Source of the DNA: Deinococcus taeanensis
Lineage (GTDB): Bacteria; Deinococcota; Deinococci; Deinococcales; Deinococcaceae
Length of the DNA: 64,000 nucleotides
Assembly: GCF_020229735.1 (NCBI RefSeq)
Contig: NZ_CP083457.1
Location: 366,427 to 430,426 of the forward strand
Direction: 5' to 3'
In this document: piece by piece, positions 24,880 to 33,363 of the stretch
Layout: every line of letters begins with the position of its first letter
Numbering within the stretch: position 1 is the first letter of the stretch
Translations under genes and position numbers: made by a program
Notes under the pieces: model-generated
What the model was told of the DNA's origin: nothing
The model's database searches: none
What the model saw: only the letters and a program-made list of their open reading frames with translations

Positions 24880-25902
24880 ATGTTTGTTTTTTTGTTTTTA
24901 AAGAGATAAAGAATGTTGTACAACAACAGCGCACGACCCACCCTCCGCGCCAGAGCGACAATTTCTCGGTTTTTTTGAGGAGTATGTCGTGTCGTGGCCT
25001 CTTGTTTTGAGCACTATGTCGTGGGTTTTGCAGCTGAATTTGAGGAGTATGTCGAAGGCGCGACGCGTGAATTTGAGCAGTGTGTCGTGGGTTACCCGGA
25101 CCGTTTTGAGCAGTGTGTCGCGGTCCCTTGAGAACAAATTTGAGCAGTGTGTCGTGTGGGCCCGCTTTGAACTTGAGGAGTATGTCGTGGGTCTGAACCG
25201 CAATTTGAGCAGTATGTCGAAGTGGTGTCGAGCTGCCAATTTTGCTTGGCCCGCCGCGTAGCTGCACACTCCTTAGATCAGAAAATTCGCCGTACCAGTC
25301 ACACAATCAGCGGTCAGGTCGAGGGCACGCCGATGAGCCGGACATGGGCACTGAACTGCGTCACGACGAGAGCAATTTGAGAAGTATGTCGATAAACTCC
25401 TTACCCGATCACCTTCTTGGCTGAAAAAAAGCCAATAGTGTCCTCTCAAACAGCGAAAACATGCGGGTGAGAGTCAACAGCGGTGAAGGACTCTGCCTGC
25501 CATTCCGCGCGTCAGGTGCTCCGAGAAAGCCCTGCTATTCACTGTAGTTGAGCACCATGTCGTGTCTTCTGGCTCACCTTCACGCCTACCCCACGTGTCT
25601 GACAGCCCAATTTGAGCAGTATGTCGTGCCGCATGATCATTTGTCGTGGTCCTGCAAGCTGAGTGGCAGAGGCACGGGCGTTGACGTGCAGGGTGATGCG
25701 AGGCGGGAGAAGGCAGACCTGCACCCAGCTGGCGTACTCAAGCGTCAATTTGAGCAGTATGTCGAATGGGCGACGCCGTGACGGGACCCAACAGCGAGGT
25801 CACGGTCCGGAGGGTGGCTCCAGCGCTGCAGCCCCCTCTTCTCGCAGGATGCGCACAGCCGGGGATCCACAGGTCGGTGATGGGCTTTTGAGCAGTCTGT
25901 CG
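24880..25902 (+). repeat. Replication origin: AT-rich segment and 13 direct iterons
   Basis: Thirteen copies of a 16-bp repeat, consensus TTTGAGCAGTATGTCG, all lie in the same direction. Starts are 24974, 25006, 25039, 25072, 25105, 25139, 25172, 25204, 25376, 25547, 25611, 25749 and 25887. The first eight are spaced 32-34 bp (about three helical turns), so all face the same side of the helix. The last five are spread out. An AT-rich stretch (about 24880-24980, with T8 and T7 runs) and a TGTTGTACAACA palindrome at 24914-24925 separate them from repA and could be the melting site. Short minus-strand frames with repeated HDILLKF peptides are only the iterons read as protein. Confidence 0.88.
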
Positions 25903-26157
25903 ATACTATGATCATAAGGCCATGCTGTGGCTCTCAAGAACCGCGCAACTGTCACTTCTCGGAAAAGGACGAGCAAAGGGGTTCGGGGCCCTGAGCCTCA
26001 AAACCGGCACAAAAGGTCAGCGCCTCGATCGGCCACTGAGACCACAACCGCACTGAGCGCCCCAGTCGCTCCCTGCGCTGACACGGCCGCTCGACTCATG
26101 GGCCTCTCCCCCACCACTGTCGCGTTCCAGATCCATGCCGCGCATCACACGCGTTCT
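25903..26157. other. Intergenic after the origin
   Basis: Weak open frames only; no ribosome site or recognisable product. The Nudix gene converges into it from the right. Confidence 0.4.
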
Positions 26158-26772
26158 TCAGTCGTCTTGGTTGGAGTCTGCCCCTTGGAGTGACAACCCG
26201 CCCTGACCCTTCAGACTGGATGGGGTCGCATGTTTCAGGTGTTCTGTAGCCAGTTCTGGCGTCTCAGCGTGAGGCCATCCGTAGATCGAATACGTTTCCC
26301 CTTTGGTGAGGGCCACCAGGGCGGACCGCACGTAGGGTACGAACTGTTCCGGAATGGCGTCAAATGACAGCCAGCACAGGTCTTCGTGTCTGTCGAGCTC
26401 ACAAATCCTCGGCGTACCTTCCCAGCGATCCGCAACGAAGAAGTGATCCAGCCATCCGTCGCCCTGAGTCTGGCTATGAAGCGTGTGAACGAGGCGTAGG
26501 TCCTCAAGGTTGAGCAGGACGCCAACTTCTTCCAGGGCTTCGCGTCGGGCGGCTTCCAGCAAGGTTTCACCCTCCTCGACTCCGCCTGCGGGAAGACTGT
26601 AGAAGCCGTCCATCCAACCAGTGTTCACGCGTTTCAGGCTGCAGAACTCATGGTGACTGCGCAATACGACGAAGACCGTTGAGGACACCCGGTAACGGTG
26701 GCGGGAAGTCACGTGCGAAGGGTACCAGTTGGCGCTGGTCGCAAGCAGTTGCTTCGCTGGTTTGTCCTGCAC
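26158..26772 (-). CDS. Nudix-domain hydrolase
   Basis: The 204-residue protein contains a full Nudix box, GGVEEGETLLEAARREALEEVGV (G-x5-E-x7-R-E-U-x-E-E-x-G-U), at residues about 73-95, preceded by GFYSLPAG. The rest is the alpha/beta Nudix fold. Nudix enzymes hydrolyse NDP-X compounds such as damaged nucleotides or ADP-ribose; Deinococcus has many. Substrate cannot be told. The N-terminal start is uncertain: a GTG at 26772 is used here, but a GTG about 20 codons later (VTSRHRYRVS) would give a more typical length. Confidence 0.85.
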   Translation of the reverse strand: MQDKPAKQLLATSANWYPSHVTSRHRYRVSSTVFVVLRSHHEFCSLKRVNTGWMDGFYSLPAGGVEEGETLLEAARREALEEVGVLLNLEDLRLVHTLHSQTQGDGWLDHFFVADRWEGTPRICELDRHEDLCWLSFDAIPEQFVPYVRSALVALTKGETYSIYGWPHAETPELATEHLKHATPSSLKGQGGLSLQGADSNQDD

Positions 26773-28098
26773 AAGAAACCAAAAGGAGTGGCAGCGCCCA
26801 GCGAGATCTGGATCGGCCTGTGTGCACTGTTCCCAGCTTCGGCCTCTCTGCAGCTGATTCGGTCAAGCTGACGAGTGATCGTGCTGCAACTGGAACAAAG
26901 GCAGCCTGACGTCCAATCAGGAAATTGTGATTCCAGACACCTGGACGGTGCCCGGTCGCCGGGCTCTTCCTTACCGGCCGGGAGAGCAATCAGGAGGCCG
27001 ATACCATTCACAGTCGAGGGGAGCATCCAAGAATCGCCACAGTGTCCAGTTCAGCCTGGTGATCGAGTGGATACACAATACGGTGGTGGCCCGTTGAAGA
27101 TCTGAATGACATGGGCCGCGTCCGCAGGGGTGCGCCCGTCTGCCTGTACCGCTGTGTCGGCGCGCGATTGCCCTGGCCGCTGGCGTGCCCTGACCCGGAA
27201 CAGCCTCAAGGTTGTTGTTCTGACCTGACGTTTACGCCGCAGTTGCGGAAGGAGGGGGCGCTGACGTTGTCCTGGAAGCGGTCGAGCTCAACGCCGCCAT
27301 TTGGAATGAGCAGGCTTTGCATAGGTGCTGCGAGCAGGACAAGCAGATTTTCAAGGCAGGCCAGGTGGTCCGGCGCGTGGTGGTGGAGAAGAATACTGCT
27401 GAGGCGGCCGCTGGGGACAGGAAGCCGAGGGGAAGACTCCGGATGGCTTTCACGTTCAATGGCGCACCGAAAGTCGTGATGGGGAGAGGGTGCGGTGTCC
27501 GCCGTGAGGAAGCGCGAGCGACGATGTGTTGCAGAGCCCAGGTGGCAGCCCGACGGTACCGTCCGGCTGCAGCCACAGGCTCCTGCGGCCCATCGGTTGT
27601 TGTACGACGACCGTGAGAGGCCGCAGAGCGCACCGCAGAAGCGGCGCCGTGCCCACGGGAAGTGAGGAAGCCTGACCTGCAGGCCGTGTAGCGATCCTGC
27701 TGCACTTTATTCCTGCTGGCCTCAGAGACGCTCTTCACAGGAGGAACGCGGATGGAGGAAACGCGCTCAGGCGTCAGCATGCTCCTATTTCTGACACCTT
27801 TCTGCCGTGCCAGTGAGTGCAGTGACGCGGCGAAGGAACCTGGGAATTGACCGGCATGACGAACGCAACCGGCCTGGAGTGAGCCCTGGAGCGGGGTCCC
27901 AGTGCGCCAGCCAGTAGCGGCAGACCACAGGAGAAATGGTCTCCCCTATGCCAAGTCCGGTGATCGTTCGGCGTGAATGTCAAGCGCGCGGTCGCTTGAA
28001 GTGGGACCTCCCCCAGTGGTGGATTGCCGGTGACTCTCAGGCATACCCGCGTTGTGGTTTCGCCCGGCTGAATCGGCGTTTCTGCTGGTCATGCCCGG
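26773..28098. other. Long intergenic region upstream of the partition locus, no supported gene
   Basis: About 1.3 kb with incidental frames on both strands. A minus-strand stretch near 27000-27150 reads GHHRIVYPLDHQAELDTVAIL, which faintly recalls the end of a RelE/ParE toxin, but there is no start, partner or ribosome site. I treat this as non-coding or decayed DNA. Confidence 0.4.
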
Positions 28099-28120
28099 GT
28101 GGGAACAACGTTGTTCCCAC
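28099..28120. promoter_or_regulatory. 22-bp perfect palindrome, candidate parS or ParB operator
   Basis: GTGGGAACAAC is followed directly by its exact reverse complement. It lies 66 bases before the parA start. I saw no other copy in the window. ParB centromere sites are typically 14-22 bp palindromes beside parAB. Confidence 0.6.
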
Positions 28121-28136
28121 GTCTCCCCCACCGGCT

Positions 28137-28180
28137 TTTAAGCAAAATGGTTGCGCCGGCTCTGGAATTTAAGCAAAATG
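28137..28180 (+). repeat. Two 13-bp direct repeats before parA
   Basis: TTTAAGCAAAATG occurs at 28137-28149 and 28168-28180, 31 bp apart (three helical turns). The second copy ends 5 bases before the parA ATG. They are likely an operator, possibly for the DNA-binding domain at the ParA N-terminus. Confidence 0.6.
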
Positions 28181-28185
28181 CTGAC

Positions 28186-29124
28186 ATGAGCGGAAAAGGG
28201 AAGCGGTCGGTGCCCATCAGCGCGGCCCACACACAACTTGGCCAGCAGGTGAAGAACCTGCGGCCAGGGGAACCGGTGGTGCTGGAGCGACATGGCAAGC
28301 CCGTCGCGGGCCTCGTCTCCGTGCAGGACCTCGAAACGATTCAGCGGGCCGGACAGGACATGACTGTCCTGATGGCGTTCAACCACGCTGGCGGCGCGGC
28401 GAAGACCAGCACCATCCGCGACATCGGCTACGAGCTGGCCGAACTCGGGTACCGCGTGCTGCTGATTGACATCGACCCACAGGCCAATCTCACGTCCTGG
28501 CTCGGCATTCACGACGTGGACGGTGCCCGCAGCCTGCAGCCGGTACTGGAGGATTACGCGCCCCTGCCGGAGCCCTACCGCGTCCATCAGATGGACCTGA
28601 TTCCCAGTCACCTCAGCCTCGCGCGCACGGACGCCCGGTTGCCCGGCTACACCAACGCTGAGGGCCGCCTGCGCGCCGCGATTGAGCAGGTCCGGCAGAG
28701 CGGGACGTATGATTTCGTCCTGATCGACCCGCCCCCCAGCCTGGGCAAACTCACAGCGAACGCGGCAAACGCAGCGGACTGGGTGATTGTGCCTGTCCCC
28801 GCCCGCTATAAGGGACTCGTGGCGCTTGAAGGCCTGCGCGAGATGCTCAGCGAGTACACCCGCACCAATCCGCGCCTGCGTGTGGCGATGTACCTCGTCA
28901 CCCAGATGGAGAACACCGCGCACAGCAAAGAAACTCACGAGGTGTTTCAGCAGGTGCTCGGCGATGAGCTCGCCGGTCCCCTCACGTACCGGCCCGCCGT
29001 GTACAACCGCTGTCAGCCTGAAGGCCAACCGATCGGCGTGAACGCCCCCACCTCCGAGGCGCGCCGGGAAATTCAGCGGGTGGTCCGTACGCTGCTTGAC
29101 CGCATCGGCCAGGCGCCCGCATGA
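28186..29124 (+). CDS. parA: ParA-family partition ATPase with N-terminal Phd/YefM-like domain
   Basis: The 312-residue protein has two parts. Residues 8-50 (VPISAAHTQLGQQVKNLRPG, then EPVVLERHGKPVAGLVSVQDLETI) resemble the Phd/YefM antitoxin fold, which dimerises and binds DNA. Residues 58-312 are the ATPase: a deviant Walker A HAGGAAKTS in which the signature lysine is Ala, Walker A' VLLIDIDPQAN, and DFVLIDPPPSLG for Walker B. ParA moves replicon copies with ParB bound to the centromere. The stop overlaps the parB start. A second Met at the start of the ATPase (MTVLMAFN) would give a protein without the extra domain. Direct repeats and the palindrome upstream suggest autoregulation. Confidence 0.88.
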   Translation: MSGKGKRSVPISAAHTQLGQQVKNLRPGEPVVLERHGKPVAGLVSVQDLETIQRAGQDMTVLMAFNHAGGAAKTSTIRDIGYELAELGYRVLLIDIDPQANLTSWLGIHDVDGARSLQPVLEDYAPLPEPYRVHQMDLIPSHLSLARTDARLPGYTNAEGRLRAAIEQVRQSGTYDFVLIDPPPSLGKLTANAANAADWVIVPVPARYKGLVALEGLREMLSEYTRTNPRLRVAMYLVTQMENTAHSKETHEVFQQVLGDELAGPLTYRPAVYNRCQPEGQPIGVNAPTSEARREIQRVVRTLLDRIGQAPA

Positions 29125-30029
29125 CCAGACGCAAACTCACCAAAGGCATGCAGGCGGCGCTCGCCCGCACGCAGGCCGTTCATCAGGACATTCAGGACCT
29201 GCAGCGCGCCCGGGTACCGGTGCAGTACCTGGAGGTCGGGCAGCTGCGGCCCTCGCCGTTCCAGGCCCGGCTGGACTTCACGGACCTGGAAGGACTCACC
29301 GACGACATCCGGACCAACGGCATTCTGCAACCTCTGGTCGCGCGGTCCACCGCCGACGGTTACGAACTGATCGCCGGCGAACGACGCTGGCGGGCCGCGC
29401 GGCGGGCCGGTCTGAGCGAGGTGCCGGTGATGCTCCGGGAAGCCACGGATGAACAGGCCCGGCTCTACAGCCTCAAGGAAAACCTGGAACGCCAGGATCT
29501 CAACGCTTTCGAAGTGGCGAGCGTGGCTCTGGCCCTGACGGCCCTGAGCCTCGATCAGACGCAGGAGACGGTCCGCGCCCGCCTGACAGTGCGCGGACCG
29601 GTGGACCCGGAGGTCGAGCAGGCCCTCGCAGAAGCGCTGAGCGTGCTGGGCAAGGACCTCACGCGGCTGAGTTTCACCAAGCATTACCTGCCCCTCCTCA
29701 ACCTGCCTCCGGCCCTGAAGGACGCGATCCGCCGCGGCGCGTCGTTCAACGCAGTGCGTGTGCTGCGCCGGGCCACCCCGCAGCAGCAGGCCGAATGGCT
29801 GCCGCGCATCGAAACAGGGGAGTGGGGGGTGCGGGACGTCGAAGCGGCCTTGCAGGGGGCAGCGAGCAGTGCCGCGCCAGCAGGGGAGAGCAACCTCTCA
29901 AGTGAGACCCGCCGCGTCCTGCGCCTGGCGTCACCACGCCGGATTCAGCAGCTGGACGACCGGGCGCAGAAAGAGCTGCAGCGGCTGCTTCAGCGGGTCG
30001 AAACCCTGCTCAGCCAGGCGACCCCCTGA
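29121..30029 (+). CDS. parB: ParB/Spo0J-family partition protein
   Basis: The 302-residue protein has the ParB N-terminal nuclease-like/CTPase domain (residues about 30-125) with LRPSPFQAR and ELIAGERRWRAARRAG (GERRxRA motif), then a helix-turn-helix zone around 140-220 and a C-terminal dimer region (LQRVETLLSQ). It binds parS and loads along DNA, and stimulates the ParA ATPase. Its ATG overlaps the parA stop by four bases, so the two are coupled. The nearby 22-bp palindrome is the obvious binding candidate. Confidence 0.92.
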   Translation: MTRRKLTKGMQAALARTQAVHQDIQDLQRARVPVQYLEVGQLRPSPFQARLDFTDLEGLTDDIRTNGILQPLVARSTADGYELIAGERRWRAARRAGLSEVPVMLREATDEQARLYSLKENLERQDLNAFEVASVALALTALSLDQTQETVRARLTVRGPVDPEVEQALAEALSVLGKDLTRLSFTKHYLPLLNLPPALKDAIRRGASFNAVRVLRRATPQQQAEWLPRIETGEWGVRDVEAALQGAASSAAPAGESNLSSETRRVLRLASPRRIQQLDDRAQKELQRLLQRVETLLSQATP

Positions 30030-30854
30030 ACAGCGTGGTCGGTGCACAAACCCAGAGCGCCACGGAACAGTGAAGCGCACAGGAAAAGTGAAGCAGTCGT
30101 CCAGGGCCAGCCAGCACTCGCCCGCTCGGCCCTGCAAGCCGTTGAGCGATACGCAAGAAATTCGCTGGACACGGCGAAAGTTGAGATGAACGGCGTCACA
30201 GGTAGCGGATGGCGGCCCCCTTCCACACAACTGATGGGCCTCCACTGACCCGGGAGCCTGAAGACCAGCAACGACAGCATCGGCGCTGACTTCACCTGCG
30301 CCGCCCGCGAGGGCCGGGGAGCAATGGGGAGACCAGCGACCTGATCGGAGGCTCACGCTGGCCCCACGCAGGTCCCCTCATCCTCAGCGCCTATGGGCCC
30401 AATGGGGCTGCCAGGCTGTGGATGGAGCCGGGCAGGGACAGCAGCCGGGCGCGGCGCCCTGCGCATGTAGCTGACCGCCGCGAAGCCGGCTGTTCAGGCT
30501 GAAGCCGTCGGAGGAGAGGGCATGAACAGAGCACGTCGCATGCAGGCCTCCCCGACGTTCACCCAGCCAGGAGGGCGGATTCCAGCCCAGGATGATGGTC
30601 TCCTGTTACACGTCGCCGCTCTGCTGGTGGCACGCCAGACCGTCACCCCGGCCGGCTGTAAACCGGCACAGGCCACTGGATGCAGCTGGCAGGATCAAGC
30701 CTTGAGCGCTGTGCTGCGGCTCCTCATGACCTTTGCCCTGACTGGCAAGACAGCAACGGCACAGTGCTCAGGTCCGCAGCGCCGGTCGGCCACTCCAGCG
30801 CAGGGCCAGTGCGGTCTGCCAGGTTCAGAAGCGGTCCACCGCGGTGCTGCTGAC
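30030..30854. other. Intergenic downstream of parB, no supported gene
   Basis: Short overlapping frames on both strands, none with family similarity or a good ribosome site. Confidence 0.4.
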
Positions 30855-31100
30855 TTACCGCTCCGTTCGTTCAGCGGGCTCCCTGCCTGTGTCCTCGGTG
30901 GGGAGGGGAACGGCGTGCGTCCGGTCATACAGGGCGCACATGCCACTGACGCTGCCCTTCTGGTACAGCCAGATGGCTTCGGGATTGGTGCCGGTGGGCT
31001 TCAAACCCAGAGCGCGGAGTTCATCCGCGGTCAGAAGCTGCGGTGGCCGGGCGTCACCCTGATACCGCGGGAGAGGAGGAAAACGCTTACGGGGACTCAT
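30855..31100 (-). CDS. Hypothetical small protein
   Basis: The 81-residue product begins MSPRKRFPPLPRYQGDARPP and continues with LLTADELRALGLKPTGTNPEAIWLY, a plausible short helical fold, then a disordered polar tail (LPTEDTGREPAERTER). GAGG lies 5 bases before the ATG. No family is recognised. It is on the opposite strand to parAB and 0.8 kb away. Confidence 0.55.
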   Translation of the reverse strand: MSPRKRFPPLPRYQGDARPPQLLTADELRALGLKPTGTNPEAIWLYQKGSVSGMCALYDRTHAVPLPTEDTGREPAERTER

Positions 31101-31433
31101 GCCGCCTCAGCGTACTCTGGAATGCTGAGGAAAGCGTTCCCTGCCCACCGGTATGGCGGACAGTGCGCGGCGCTGCCCTCGTGTTCCGCCCTGGTGACGC
31201 AGGTCCGCGGGTGACGCCCGGCCCTGTGCCAGTGGTGACAGACGCTGCGTCTGTCACTTGCGCCTCCTGCGCCGCGGGGAACCGTTCCCCTCGCCCGCCC
31301 GGACGGTCGAGAAAGCGGTGCGTGCTGCCGGACTCTCCCTCAGTTCGGCAGGGGACGGCGGCTCCTGGGGAGTTCAGCCAAACGGGCTCCACCTGTGGAG
31401 CCCGCGTCCGTGGACTCGAGGGGATGGAAGCAA

Positions 31434-31670
31434 CTATTTCTTCTTTTGCGCCAGCGCACTTGCCGCGGCCCGCTTTGAGTTTTTTGCCGTGTCGCTGCTG
31501 AGCATTACCTTCGACGCGGCCTGGGCCGCTGTGGTGCTCGTGCTGCGTCCGCCTTGCACCTGCGAGAGGGCACTGGCGGCGGCCCGCTTTGACGCTTCGC
31601 TTGTTCGGCCGTCCCGGAGGGTCTTGGACGCCGCAGTCGCGGCACTGGTACCGGTCTTCTTCTCTGGCAT
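31434..31670 (-). CDS. Small basic Ala/Ser/Lys-rich protein with an internal repeat
   Basis: The 78-residue product consists of two similar parts: AASKTLRDGRTSEASKRAAA at residues about 13-32 and AASKVMLSSDTAKNSKRAAA at about 51-70, each followed by SAL-(S/A)-Q. GGAGG lies 7 bases before the ATG. Short proteins with ASKxLxDGRTSxxSKxxAxSALxQ occur widely as hypothetical proteins on chromosomes and plasmids of many phyla. It is strongly basic, so it may bind nucleic acid; the function is unknown. Confidence 0.75.
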   Translation of the reverse strand: MPEKKTGTSAATAASKTLRDGRTSEASKRAAASALSQVQGGRSTSTTAAQAASKVMLSSDTAKNSKRAAASALAQKKK

Positions 31671-32436
31671 GGGGCAACCTCCGGAGGCCTGGAACGGTGG
31701 AGAGGGCGGTCCTCCTCACCATACGGCCAGTGACCTGCGCTGGCAATCGGTTCGGCGGTGCAGCTGTTCATCTTTCACGAACCATGAGCCCCGGCCTATG
31801 GAACTCTGGCGGTGCTCCCCGAATCCTGTGCCAGCCCCCCGCCGACCCTGGCTGAGGCGCGGATCGCCCAGCGTTCCCTGGCTGCCGCAGGGCTTCAGCT
31901 TGCCCCGCGGCGACCGGGACGCTCGTCGGACAGGTCCGTCCTGGCCGTTCGTCGCTCCACGCAGCGACGGTCTTCCAGGTGTGGCGGTGAAAAAGGCGCT
32001 GTGGGCACGTTGGCTGAGAAACGAGGAGCCGGCTCAGAGGCGCGCACGAGTAGAGAGATGCGTGTGCGGCTGAGCGCGGCGCAGGCCGGATCCACCGCGT
32101 TCCCGCTGGCTGAGGCTGGTCGCCCCCTGCTCACCCCAGTGTTCCTCCCCGGCGCCCTGCCATGACCGTGACGCACGGAACCGGGCCTCCGACTGGAGAC
32201 GAAGTTGGGGATGCGGGTGCCGGCAAGGGGCAGCCTGACGCCTGCGCGAAGGGTGCTCAGGGTGCGGGTCCTTCGGCTGGAACTCAGCCTGTCAGCCCGG
32301 GGACAGAGGCCGCTGCAGCCTGGTCCCCGGCGTCACGTCGGCGCGGCCGCCCGTCACCAGACCTCAGCGGCGGAGGAGATTCGCCGTTATCCTCCGGGCG
32401 CCCCCGCCGGCAGTGCGTCAGGTGCTGTTGCGCGGC
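31671..32436. other. Intergenic, no supported gene
   Basis: Only incidental frames between the small basic protein and the end of the sugar operon. A transcription terminator for the operon is expected at 32400-32436 but was not identified. Confidence 0.4.
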
Positions 32437-33363
32437 TTATGACACTGATGGGGGCGGCGGCGCCTGGGTGCGGGCCAGTTCAGCGGCGCCCACGAGCCCG
32501 GCGTCCGCGCCGAGCGCGGCCAGAACCAGGGGGGTGAAGTCACTGAGGGCGCCGGTCTGCCGCCGGGCCGTTTCGAGCATGGGCAGGATGGTGTCGGCCT
32601 GCGCCATCAACCCGCCGCCGAGCACAATCACGTCAGGGTCGAGGAGCAGTTGCAGGTTATGCAGGAACAGGCCCATGTGGGCGGCGGCGTTGTCGACGAG
32701 GCCCTGCGCTTTGGGGTCCCCGCCGCGGGCCCGTTCGAAGATATCCGGGACGCTCACGGCGCGGCCGTAGACGAACGTGGCGTCGCGGGCGAGCGCGGCG
32801 CCGCAGGCCTGGGCTTCCAGTGTGCCGCGGGTGCCGCTGCCGTCCATCGTGCCGTGGAAATCCATCCGGGTGTGGCCGACTTCGCCGGCCATGCCGATAC
32901 GGCCGGGGTAGAGCGCGCCACCGAGAATCAGGCCGCACCCGATGCCGGTCGACCAGGTCAGATACACGCTGTTGGCAGTGCCGCGTGAAGCGCCGTACCG
33001 GTGTTCGGCGAGCGCGGCGAGGTTCGCGTCATTCTCAACGGGGACCGGCCGGTTCAGCACCCTGGCAAGCTGGTCTTCGAGCCGCGTGTGGCTGAGCCCC
33101 GGGATGTTCGAGAAGTACGTGGTCTGGCCGCCGGTCACCGGGCCAGGCGCGCCGAGCCCGATGGGCAGCGGCCCACTGCCGGCGTCGGCTTCCAGGCGCC
33201 GGACCATCTGACCCAGCAGGTCGATGAGGAGGTCCGCCTGGGCCGGCGTCGCTGCTTCCAGCCGGTGCAGCACCCGGCCCCGGTCCACCACCCCGGCGGC
33301 GACCTTGGTGCCGCCCATGTCGATGCCGATCACAGGCCGGGGCGGGGAGGGCAGGCCGCTCAT
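32437..33363 (-). CDS. ROK-family sugar kinase
   Basis: The 308-residue protein has the ROK phosphate-1 loop VIGIDMGGTKVAAGVV at the N-terminus, VENDANLAALAEHRYG with the catalytic Asp, and GHTRMDFHG with the metal-binding His. The family's C-x-C-G-x-x-G-C zinc cluster is not present; the position reads DGSGTRGTLEA. The ATG overlaps the SIS gene stop (ATGA). As the last gene of the operon it should phosphorylate the imported sugar or amino sugar. Without the zinc cluster its activity could be reduced. Confidence 0.85.
   Translation of the reverse strand: MSGLPSPPRPVIGIDMGGTKVAAGVVDRGRVLHRLEAATPAQADLLIDLLGQMVRRLEADAGSGPLPIGLGAPGPVTGGQTTYFSNIPGLSHTRLEDQLARVLNRPVPVENDANLAALAEHRYGASRGTANSVYLTWSTGIGCGLILGGALYPGRIGMAGEVGHTRMDFHGTMDGSGTRGTLEAQACGAALARDATFVYGRAVSVPDIFERARGGDPKAQGLVDNAAAHMGLFLHNLQLLLDPDVIVLGGGLMAQADTILPMLETARRQTGALSDFTPLVLAALGADAGLVGAAELARTQAPPPPSVS

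Noticed and set aside
24752..25306. Minus-strand peptide with repeated HDILLKF units
   Set aside because: The repeats are the DNA iterons read in protein frames; no ribosome site and no selection for a protein is apparent.
24974..25902. Possible CRISPR array
   Set aside because: The repeat is only 16 bp, spacing varies from 32 to 172 bp, no cas genes are present, and it sits by repA; iterons explain it.
25927..26193. Plus-strand frame of 88 codons after the iterons
   Set aside because: No ribosome site, overlaps the Nudix gene end, low-complexity composition.
27000..27150. Possible RelE/ParE toxin tail on the minus strand
   Set aside because: Only about 20 residues resemble the family; no start, ribosome site or antitoxin partner was found.
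27936..28172. Plus-strand frame ahead of parA
   Set aside because: It runs through the palindrome and the first direct repeat and has no ribosome site or family.
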